Below, piece after piece: positions 1-4,150 of a DNA stretch of 14,723 nt. The notes under the pieces were generated by a model, which saw nothing but the letters and a program-made list of their open reading frames with translations, did no database searches and was not told the origin of the DNA. Source of the stretch: QYQD01 sp040755415 (lineage in GTDB: Bacteria > Desulfobacterota > QYQD01); the NCBI GenBank assembly GCA_040755415.1, contig JBFMAZ010000077.1, forward strand, positions 1 to 14,723, written 5' to 3'. How positions within the stretch are numbered: the stretch's first letter is position 1; every line of letters starts with the position of its first letter. The position numbers and the translations under genes were made by a program.

Positions 1-12
1 TATTCCTTAGTC

Positions 13-38
13 GTCATTCCGGCGAAAGCCGGAATCCA
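13..38. repeat. Dispersed hairpin repeat (ATTCCGGC-GAAA-GCCGGAAT)
   Basis: A perfect 8-bp stem (16-23 with 28-35) closed by a GAAA loop. A related, slightly degenerate copy lies at 7875-7894 and a longer relative at 1457-1550. The pattern 'gtcattccgg...ccggaatcc' recurs in three places here, so it is a dispersed palindromic repeat. I see no coding role. Confidence 0.7.
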
Positions 39-55
39 CAAAATCAACAAGTTAG

Positions 56-163
56 TTTCCATCCGAAAATCCCCCTGTATCCCCCTTTTCCAAAGGGGGA
101 TTTCAATATCTTCCCCCCTTTAGCAAAGGGGGGGTGGGGGGGATTTGGCAGTTTCCGGATGGG
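56..163. mobile_element. MITE-like C-rich element with terminal inverted repeats and 10-bp direct repeat
   Basis: A 108-bp segment whose ends are imperfect inverted repeats (CCATCCGAAA at the left; reverse complement CCATCCGGAAA at the right). It is flanked on both sides by the same 10-mer AACAAGTTAG (46-55 and 164-173), which looks like a target-site duplication. The interior is two G/C-run hairpins of the repeat family found throughout the window. It encodes no protein of its own; the mobilising enzyme is unknown. Confidence 0.55.
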
Positions 164-550
164 AACAAGTTAGATGCCAGCTTGTATTACATGACCGAAT
201 TAATCAGCGTTTCCTATATACGATATGGACCGATCTTAAGAATTGCCGGCATGGCTTAAAATGACATATCCTGATTCTGTTGTCACACAATTTTTTAAAA
301 AAACCTGCATAGGCAGTCACGTGGGGTGATACCCGCTTCTTCTGTCCGGTGCGAATTATTCCGGGATTTTTATTTATAATGTTGCGGCCCCCCCCAATCT
401 CCGCCGACCTTCAGCCAAATCCCCCCTCCCTTGACGGGAGGGGGGTGAGGGGGCGGGTGAACAGTATGAAATTACGCATTTTTTCACCCCCACCCTAGCC
501 CTCCCCCGTCAAAGGGGGAGGGAATATAGGGTTTTCGGATGGATACTAAC

Positions 551-582
551 AAAAAAAGGGCTGTCTGGTTAGACAGCCCCTT
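551..582 (-). terminator. Intrinsic terminator downstream of the vapBC-like operon
   Basis: A perfect 9-bp stem (558-566 with 571-579, GGGCTGTCT/AGACAGCCC) and 4-nt loop, followed on the minus strand by seven U (551-557). It lies about 80 bp after the PIN toxin stop codon. The same hairpin family recurs at 1578-1612 and 3163-3193. Confidence 0.75.
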
Positions 583-590
583 CCAGTTTT

Positions 591-614
591 GGTGGGCAAA
601 GCCCACCCTACGTG
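591..614 (-). repeat. REP hairpin 1
   Basis: On the minus strand this reads GTAG followed by the hairpin GGTGGGC-TTT-GCCCACC, preceded by CAC. A GTAG tetranucleotide before an imperfect or perfect stem is the known signature of REP sequences recognised by RAYT transposases. Identical copies lie at 1404, 2405 (inverted) and 2996. Confidence 0.8.
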
Positions 615-661
615 ACTGCCGTTTGTAGAGGTCATCGGCGGATAGTCGCCGCTCTTATAGG

Positions 662-1084
662 TCATGAAAGCAGGAGGGCATCGACGGCTAATGCCTTAGC
701 TGCTTTTGCAAGTCCTTCGTCGGCAGTAACCAGGGTTAGTCCCTCGGAAGAGGCAATCGCCAGGTGAAGGGCGTCAAGGGTGCGCAGCGAAGTATTAAAT
801 TGGCCCATCCAGTCTCTGGCCAATCTGTAGTGAAGGGACTCAACGTAAAGTCTGGTGTAAAAGATCCCATCCAGGTGAGCTAGAAATTTTGCGATAATCC
901 GGCTGGCGTCGGTTCGATGCAGGCCTCCTTCGCGAACCTTTCTGGATATGGCCGAGAAAAGTTCTACTTCTGTGAGGAGACTGATAGCCGGTTGAGGGTG
1001 AGCGATTAGGAACTCTTCCACTTTTTCACTTAAAGGCTCCGGACAATAATACGCCGCCAACACGCTCGTATCTATATAAAACAT
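662..1084 (-). CDS. PIN-domain toxin, VapC-type ribonuclease
   Basis: A 140-residue single-domain PIN protein, the usual size for VapC toxins, which are Mg-dependent endoribonucleases that cut tRNA or rRNA and are neutralised by the cognate antitoxin. The acidic active-site residues are present: D5 in the N-terminal MFYIDTSVL strand, E39/E41 in TEVELFSA, D104 in LDALHLA and D122 in VTADE. Its ATG overlaps the antitoxin stop by one base (TAATG). The purine-rich GGAGG sequence that codes the antitoxin's last arginines and glutamates serves as ribosome binding site, so the pair is translationally coupled. The RNA target cannot be told from sequence. A terminator at 551-582 closes the operon. Confidence 0.88.
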   Translation of the reverse strand: MFYIDTSVLAAYYCPEPLSEKVEEFLIAHPQPAISLLTEVELFSAISRKVREGGLHRTDASRIIAKFLAHLDGIFYTRLYVESLHYRLARDWMGQFNTSLRTLDALHLAIASSEGLTLVTADEGLAKAAKALAVDALLLS

Positions 1085-1317
1085 TAATAGCGCTCCTCCC
1101 TCCTTTTACGGATTACCACTGTGCTTAATGGCTTACCGCTAAGTCGAATAGAAGAGCGAAAATCCTTCAGTTTGGGTAAAACTCTGACCTCACCCTTAGG
1201 TGGAACAAGCCGGGCTACTTCTTTGCCGCGGCGTAAGATGATCACTTCCTTACCTTCTTCTATTTGGTTAAGAAGTGAACTTAATTTATTTCTGGCCTCC
1301 TTTGCGTTGATCTTCAT
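1084..1317 (-). CDS. Phd/YefM-family antitoxin of the PIN toxin
   Basis: 77 residues starting MKINAKEARNKLSSLL, the typical Phd/YefM N-terminal DNA-binding fold, followed by EEGKEVIILRRGKEVARLVP, the conserved second half of that domain. The basic C-terminal tail would be the toxin-binding part. A longer reading from 1356 is possible, but AAGGAG at 1324-1329 sits 6 nt before the ATG at 1317, which decides the start. Antitoxins of this family repress their own operon, and a palindrome overlapping the predicted -10 box fits that. It overlaps the toxin gene by one base. Confidence 0.88.
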   Translation of the reverse strand: MKINAKEARNKLSSLLNQIEEGKEVIILRRGKEVARLVPPKGEVRVLPKLKDFRSSIRLSGKPLSTVVIRKRREERY

Positions 1318-1343
1318 AAAGAACTCCTTATATCCGTCAGAAG

Positions 1344-1362
1344 TGTACATTTGCAATGTACA
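1344..1362. promoter_or_regulatory. Probable antitoxin operator palindrome
   Basis: A perfect dyad TGTACATT-TGC-AATGTACA (8-bp arms, 3-nt spacer) located 27 bp upstream of the antitoxin ATG and covering the predicted -10 hexamer. Binding here would block the promoter. Phd/YefM autorepression is known for the family; its use of this site is inferred. Confidence 0.6.
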
Positions 1363-1383
1363 TTTTGTTTGAGAAGATGTCTA
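1355..1383 (-). promoter_or_regulatory. Sigma-70-type promoter of the vapBC-like operon
   Basis: On the minus strand TAGACA (1378-1383) and TACATT (1355-1360) are 17 bp apart. The -10 lies inside the palindrome at 1344-1362. Match to consensus is 5/6 and 4/6. Confidence 0.5.
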
Positions 1384-1403
1384 CTAAAAATACAGTCACA
1401 TAA

Positions 1404-1427
1404 GGTGGGCAAAGCCCACCCTACGTG
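1404..1427 (-). repeat. REP hairpin 2
   Basis: Identical to the REP at 591-614. Here AGTCAC (1395-1400) and GTGACT (1425-1430) extend the dyad outward. It lies upstream of the antitoxin promoter. Confidence 0.75.
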
Positions 1428-1432
1428 ACTTT

Positions 1433-1572
1433 TACTCCGGCAATTAAATACTCAAATATCGTCATTCCGGCCCCGTATCAAGTACGGGGTAAACTCCAGC
1501 CGGAATCCAGAAAGGAACTGGATGCCGGATCACGTCCGGCATGACATTTTTATATATTTACTTGCCGGAGCA
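1433..1572. repeat. Inverted-repeat element carrying the 'tcattccgg' repeat
   Basis: The left end TACTCCGGCAATTAAATA (1433-1450) matches the reverse complement of 1555-1572 at 16 of 18 positions. The interior is a nested palindromic repeat (about 1457-1550). The same end sequence brackets a different interior at 5614-5721. With REP 2 and the terminator at 1578 this accounts for the roughly 300-bp gap between the two toxin-antitoxin operons. Confidence 0.55.
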
Positions 1573-1577
1573 ATAAC

Positions 1578-1612
1578 AAAAAAAAGGGCTGCCCGGTAGG
1601 ACAGCCCTTTTT
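1578..1612 (-). terminator. Bidirectional-looking intrinsic terminator after the DUF4258/MqsA-like operon
   Basis: Stem GGGCTGYCC (1586 onward with CAGCCC ending at 1607), eight A on the left (U-tract for minus-strand transcripts) and six T on the right. It lies about 50 bp after the zinc-finger gene stop and belongs to the same hairpin family as 551-582 and 3163-3193. Confidence 0.7.
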
Positions 1613-1659
1613 TAAAATGACGCTTCCCATTCTTCTTCAATGGGTCGCAGCATACTCTC

Positions 1660-1881
1660 TTATGCGGCGTATCTAATGACTTCCAATTCTGCCGCTGTAT
1701 CCACCTGTTCGAGAATCTCTTCCACTCGTTTCAGTACGAGATCATCCAGCAGATATTCACTACAATTATTACACTGCGCCACAGGCAAATCCTTCAAGAT
1801 GACGATAGTTGTATTACTTATCTTGAAGGGGAGGTTTGTAAGTGAAGAGATCATTTCCGATCCACACACATGACATTTCAT
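1660..1881 (-). CDS. YgiT/MqsA-type zinc-finger protein, probable antitoxin
   Basis: 73 residues. An N-terminal CHVC pair (C3, C6) and CNNC (C37, C40) form the four-cysteine zinc site of the MqsA/YgiT N-terminal domain; between them is the typical basic-hydrophobic stretch. The helix-turn-helix domain found in full-length MqsA is absent, so this is the short form. The start is set by GGAGG (1890-1894) 8 nt upstream and by the ATGA overlap with the preceding gene. As in mqsRA, the putative toxin gene comes first and the zinc-finger gene second. The antitoxin role is inferred from this pairing. Confidence 0.72.
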   Translation of the reverse strand: MKCHVCGSEMISSLTNLPFKISNTTIVILKDLPVAQCNNCSEYLLDDLVLKRVEEILEQVDTAAELEVIRYAA

Positions 1882-2222
1882 GGGGATTGCCTCCGTCTTT
1901 TCAGGTCGTTCTCCCACTCCTTTGGATCTGGATGATAGGCGGTAACGACCCGGACATTATCTCCTTGTACATCAATAGCAAACAGAATATGAAATGCAAC
2001 ATCCTGATACCGAGAGTAGATGAGATAGCTGGGAAGATATTTATCCTCTGGATACTCCGCTATAATCTCATACCCGGCGACGGACTCGAGAATAGCCTTC
2101 CGGGAAATGAATCTACCTTTCAGACGCATATTCACATGGTAAGTCCAAAAGATTTTCCTCTGTTGTACACAGCGCCGGATGAAATCTAAAGGATCAGATG
2201 GAAACACACGCTCAGGTGTCAT
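1878..2222 (-). CDS. DUF4258 protein, probable toxin partner of the zinc-finger protein
   Basis: 114 residues matching the DUF4258 pattern: a histidine in WTYHVNMRLKGR (H29), IIAEYPEDKYLPSYLI near the middle, then the strands FHILFAIDVQ and VRVVTAYHPDPKEW. DUF4258 proteins are frequently encoded next to YgiT-type zinc-finger proteins and are thought to be RelE/MqsR-like toxins; no catalytic activity can be read off here. It overlaps the downstream gene by 4 bp (ATGA). No good Shine-Dalgarno precedes the ATG at 2222; a GTG at codon 6 is an alternative start. A promoter is visible at 2299-2327. Confidence 0.7.
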   Translation of the reverse strand: MTPERVFPSDPLDFIRRCVQQRKIFWTYHVNMRLKGRFISRKAILESVAGYEIIAEYPEDKYLPSYLIYSRYQDVAFHILFAIDVQGDNVRVVTAYHPDPKEWENDLKRRRQSP

Positions 2223-2298
2223 TAATTATCCATAATCCAAGGATTGCCAGACTGCTGCCCATTAATCGTAGGCACTAAACAAATGCACTTTTGACAAC

Positions 2299-2327
2299 AT
2301 GATACTTTAATTTTATTAATCATTCAA
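2299..2327 (-). promoter_or_regulatory. Sigma-70-type promoter of the DUF4258/MqsA-like operon
   Basis: On the minus strand TTGAAT (2322-2327) and TATCAT (2299-2304) are separated by 17 bp (4/6 and 5/6 to consensus). This gives a leader of about 70 nt. An opposing TTGACA (2291-2296, plus strand) overlaps it, but no gene lies downstream on that strand. Confidence 0.45.
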
Positions 2328-2380
2328 AGAAAAAACGGCAACCTCCCTTGCGGATACATTCTACCGGTATGACCTAAACA

Positions 2381-2404
2381 AAAAAGGCTGCCTGGTAAGA
2401 CAGA
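2381..2404 (-). other. Degenerate terminator-family hairpin after the RAYT gene
   Basis: The sequence aaaaaaggctgcctggtaag resembles the terminator hairpins at 551 and 3163, but its right arm is truncated by the REP at 2405. The remaining stem is short, so termination here is doubtful. Confidence 0.4.
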
Positions 2405-2428
2405 CACGTAGGGTGGGCTTTGCCCACC
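2405..2428 (+). repeat. REP hairpin 3 (left flank of RAYT gene, inverted)
   Basis: CAC then GTAG then GGTGGGC-TTT-GCCCACC on the plus strand, 17 bp beyond the RAYT stop codon. It is the inverted partner of the copy at 2996-3019, so the gene sits between two REP units whose GTAG ends face outward. Confidence 0.8.
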
Positions 2429-2445
2429 GCCATTAGATTGCCGCT

Positions 2446-2988
2446 CTATTCTCCACCAATATCCGTGGGTATTTGCAAGGGTGTTGCACCCCAGTCCGGT
2501 GAGTACACGCCGGCCTCAACGTAACGACGAAATGTAGAATACGGCCAATCTTTCGGTGTGTTTACAACCCGGTGCTTCACCGGATTGTAATGAATGTAAT
2601 CACAATGAGCTGAAAAGTCCTGCTCGTCTCGAATCATGTGTTCCCAAAAACGCCGTTGCCACACAGTGCCTTCCCTATATTTCTTTCGAGATGCCGTTGG
2701 GCTCGGCATGTGCAGCCACGCTCTCGCCCTCTTCGTAAACTCACTCTTAATCAGCGCCCAGCGCAGTGAATAAGCGACGTCACCGTCGGGCAAACGCCAA
2801 ATACAGTGCATGTGATCCGGCAGCAAAACCCACGCCTCAATGATGAACGGATGGGAGTTGCGGACCTTTGTAATGATTTCACGTAACAGCGCTCTCGATT
2901 CCTCGCAACAAAGGATCGGTTGCCGTTGATACGTAACCACCGTGAAAAAATAGGTGTTCCCTTCCCGGGCTCTTCGATAATTTGGCAT
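2446..2988 (-). CDS. REP-associated tyrosine transposase (RAYT, TnpA_REP-like)
   Basis: 180 residues of the Y1/HUH transposase superfamily. The HUH metal site is DHMH (H59, H61) in WVLLPDHMHCIW. The probable nucleophile is Y131 in CDYIHYNPVKHRVV, and WPYSTFRRYV near the C-terminus is the usual RAYT ending. RAYTs are single-copy relatives of IS200/IS605 TnpA that bind and cut GTAG-headed REP hairpins as single strands. Here exact GTAG-REP units flank the gene on both sides. The upstream REP ends only 7 nt before the ATG, and the only Shine-Dalgarno-like sequence (AAAGAG) abuts the start, so translation may be poor or controlled by the hairpin. The frame is open and the key residues are intact. 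Confidence 0.88.
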   Translation of the reverse strand: MPNYRRAREGNTYFFTVVTYQRQPILCCEESRALLREIITKVRNSHPFIIEAWVLLPDHMHCIWRLPDGDVAYSLRWALIKSEFTKRARAWLHMPSPTASRKKYREGTVWQRRFWEHMIRDEQDFSAHCDYIHYNPVKHRVVNTPKDWPYSTFRRYVEAGVYSPDWGATPLQIPTDIGGE

Positions 2989-2995
2989 CTCTTTT

Positions 2996-3019
2996 GGTGG
3001 GCAAAGCCCACCCTACGTG
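2996..3019 (-). repeat. REP hairpin 4 (upstream flank of RAYT gene)
   Basis: On the minus strand CAC-GTAG-hairpin immediately before the RAYT start codon. Identical to the copies at 591, 1404 and (inverted) 2405. Confidence 0.8.
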
Positions 3020-3162
3020 GCTGACAGCCAAATCCCCCCTCCCTTGACGGGAGGGGGTGAGGGGGAGGGTGAACAGTATGAAATTACGCATTTTTTCACC
3101 CCCACCCTAGCCCTCCCCCGTCAAAGGGGGAGGGAATATAGGGTTTTCGGATGGATACTAAC

Positions 3163-3193
3163 AAAAAAGGGCTGCCCGGTAAGGCAGCCCTTT
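3163..3193 (-). terminator. Intrinsic terminator of the pilin gene
   Basis: Stem GGGCTGCC (3169-3176) with GGCAGCCC (3183-3190), 6-nt loop, then six U on the minus strand (3163-3168). It is 40-70 bp after the pilin stop and lies within repeat copy B. Confidence 0.75.
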
Positions 3194-3201
3194 CCAGTTT
3201 T

Positions 3202-3225
3202 GGTGGGCAAAGCCCACTTTACGTG
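3202..3225 (-). repeat. REP hairpin 5 (variant)
   Basis: Same as the other REPs except for two C-to-T changes that turn GTAG into GTAA and weaken the end of the stem. It is located directly after the pilin stop codon. Confidence 0.65.
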
Positions 3226-3233
3226 GCTGCTAA

Positions 3234-3614
3234 TTATGGAGTTATGACGCCTGCACCAGTACAAGTATACGTTGTCGCGCCGCTTGAGTGCACGGCGGTT
3301 ACTGAGCCAGCGCCTGTCGCATTCCATGGTGTAGTGAATGTTAGGGTTACGTTGGGTGTTGCGTTGTAGCCATAACCAGTGATATCCCCTACGGCGTCAA
3401 CGCTCCCGGAAGGATTATCTATTAGATAAGCCTGAGCAGCCGTAAAGGCGTTCTTTAGATCGCTTTTTGCCGATGCATCATAGCCTCTCTGTCTATACGC
3501 AGAAAACTGTGGTATCGCGATAGCGGCCAGGATGCCGATGATGGCCACGACGATCATGAGTTCGATAAGTGTAAAACCCTTTTGATTCCTCTTCATTCTC
3601 ATCTTTGCTAACAT
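3234..3614 (-). CDS. pilA: Type IV major pilin (prepilin)
   Basis: 126 residues. Short basic leader MLAKMRMKRNQKG, then the prepilin-peptidase site G13/F14 and FTLIE with the invariant Glu at mature position 5. A hydrophobic helix IVVAIIGILAAIAIPQF follows, and then a Gly/Thr/Val-rich C-terminal half. The mature protein is about 113 residues, longer than Geobacter geopilin (about 61) but sharing F1, F24, Y27 and Y32. It has one cysteine (in TYTCTG), so no D-region disulfide. AAGGAGG at 3622-3628, 7 nt before the ATG, fixes the start. It is exported and N-methylated, and polymerises into pili used in twitching, attachment or DNA uptake. A sigma-54 promoter and upstream dyads point to PilR-type control. 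Confidence 0.9.
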   Translation of the reverse strand: MLAKMRMKRNQKGFTLIELMIVVAIIGILAAIAIPQFSAYRQRGYDASAKSDLKNAFTAAQAYLIDNPSGSVDAVGDITGYGYNATPNVTLTFTTPWNATGAGSVTAVHSSGATTYTCTGAGVITP

Positions 3615-3651
3615 TTTTTTGCCTCCTTGTTCTTGCTTAACTTAGATTTTA

Positions 3652-3693
3652 CTAATTCATGCCAGACATGCAAGTTACTTTTTTACTTTTCAT
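3652..3693 (-). CDS. Possible 13-codon ORF in the pilin leader
   Basis: On the minus strand an ATG at 3693 opens MKSKKVTCMSGMN followed by TAG, 37 nt before the pilin start and in another frame. It is preceded by GGGAGGTGA, a strong match to the 16S anti-Shine-Dalgarno, though only about 3 nt from the ATG. It may be a translated leader peptide, a remnant, or chance. No homolog is recognised. Confidence 0.3.
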   Translation of the reverse strand: MKSKKVTCMSGMN

Positions 3694-3736
3694 TCACCTC
3701 CCTTTGTTGGTTAGCATTAAATCGTACGATTTTTGT

Positions 3737-3759
3737 GTCGGGCGAGACGCCCAACCTAC
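3737..3759 (-). repeat. Second-type REP hairpin (GTAG-GTTGGGCG-TCT-CGCCCGAC)
   Basis: On the minus strand a GTAG is followed by an 8-bp stem with one G-T pair. It has the architecture of the REPs above but a different stem sequence, and lies inside the predicted pilin 5' untranslated region. A separate 14-bp perfect palindrome (AAATCGTACGATTT) adjoins it at 3719-3732. Confidence 0.6.
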
Positions 3760-3792
3760 TACTTATGAGATCTTTCTTCCCCCTCACCTTCA

Positions 3793-3823
3793 CCCTGTTA
3801 AATAATCTATCTATTTAACAGGG
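3793..3823. repeat. Perfect 12-bp-stem palindrome nested in a C-rich repeat
   Basis: CCCTGTTAAATA (3793-3804) pairs with TATTTAACAGGG (3812-3823) around a 7-nt loop. The sequence on either side (ccctcaccttcaccc ... tctcccgccaggggag) reads like one C-rich repeat split by this palindrome. It lies in the predicted pilin leader. Confidence 0.55.
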
Positions 3824-3918
3824 CAAGCCCTCTCCCGCCAGGGGAGCGGGTATTTACGAGGTATATAGCCTCTTATCGGTCTTTATATGATTTCTTTAAA
3901 TTTTTTTGCTTATTACCT

Positions 3919-3936
3919 TAGCAATAGTAATGCCAA
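3919..3936 (-). promoter_or_regulatory. Sigma-54 (-24/-12) promoter for the pilin gene
   Basis: On the minus strand TTGGCATTACTATTGCTA: GG and GC are separated by exactly 10 bp, with TTGGCA at -24 and TTGCT at -12, close to the RpoN consensus TGGCAC-N5-TTGC. The predicted start is near 3909, about 295 nt before the pilin ATG. That long leader is filled with repeats (3737-3850). The only gene downstream on this strand before a terminator is the pilin. Confidence 0.7.
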
Positions 3937-4040
3937 TCTTGGCCATGCCCAAGATATAGGGTTTAATAACTTGATACCACAAAATATTGTGGGTTATTGG
4001 CCTGGATAGCGTACTAAGGATTGCGAGGATTAGCTGAAAG

Positions 4041-4072
4041 TGACAAATTTTGTCAATAGCATGACAAATGTC
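4041..4072. promoter_or_regulatory. Two dyads, probable PilR-type activator sites
   Basis: TGACAAA-T-TTTGTCA (4041-4055) and GACA-AA-TGTC (4063-4072) have centres about 20 bp apart, i.e. two helical turns. They lie about 140-160 bp upstream of the predicted sigma-54 start. Repeated TGTC motifs are the described feature of PilR sites at the Pseudomonas pilA promoter; the assignment here is inferred. Confidence 0.5.
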
Positions 4073-4150
4073 GGCAGGAATTAGTGATGAGTCGGGTTGC
4101 GAGTTACGGGTTTCGGGTTAAAAAACTCGCACCCCGAAAGCTGACCGCTG

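Larger units (their letters stand above)
412..619. repeat. Long direct repeat, copy A
   Basis: A 208-bp sequence repeated almost exactly at 3025-3230. It contains in order two G/C-rich hairpins around a conserved middle (aacagtatgaaattacgc), a terminator-like hairpin and a REP hairpin. Differences are a few substitutions and short indels in homopolymer runs. The two copies are in the same orientation and bracket the two toxin-antitoxin loci and the RAYT gene. Confidence 0.9.
312..620. repeat. REP-bounded repeat block (11-bp inverted ends)
   Basis: GGCAGTCACGT at 312-322 is perfectly complementary to ACGTGACTGCC at 610-620. The left end continues as a degraded REP-like sequence, so the block is probably bounded by two REP units in opposite orientation. 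It holds repeat copy A, a terminator hairpin and the intact REP at 591-614. Together with 1-311 this gene-free 661-bp stretch contains only repeats; no coding signal was seen. Confidence 0.5.
3025..3230. repeat. Long direct repeat, copy B
   Basis: 206 bp, near-identical to 412-619, ending 3 bp before the pilin stop codon. It supplies the pilin terminator and a variant REP. Recombination between copies A and B would delete about 2.6 kb containing both toxin-antitoxin loci and the RAYT gene. Confidence 0.9.

Noticed and set aside
4..661. Possible CRISPR array because of repeated hairpins
   Set aside because: Repeats are of several unrelated kinds, not regularly spaced and without unique spacers of constant length.
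1842..2189. Open frame on the plus strand across the DUF4258/MqsA-like genes
   Set aside because: It lies antisense to two genes that match known families and overlap by ATGA, has no Shine-Dalgarno and resembles no protein.
2291..2319. Plus-strand promoter-like pair TTGACA / TATTAA
   Set aside because: No plus-strand gene follows; the overlapping minus-strand promoter has a gene behind it.
4089..4145. Hairpin-like sequence after the DUF4143 stop as a terminator
   Set aside because: Arms CCCGAAA/TTTCGGG are far apart and the T-run lies inside the loop, not after the stem; it looks like a gggtttcgggtt-type short repeat.
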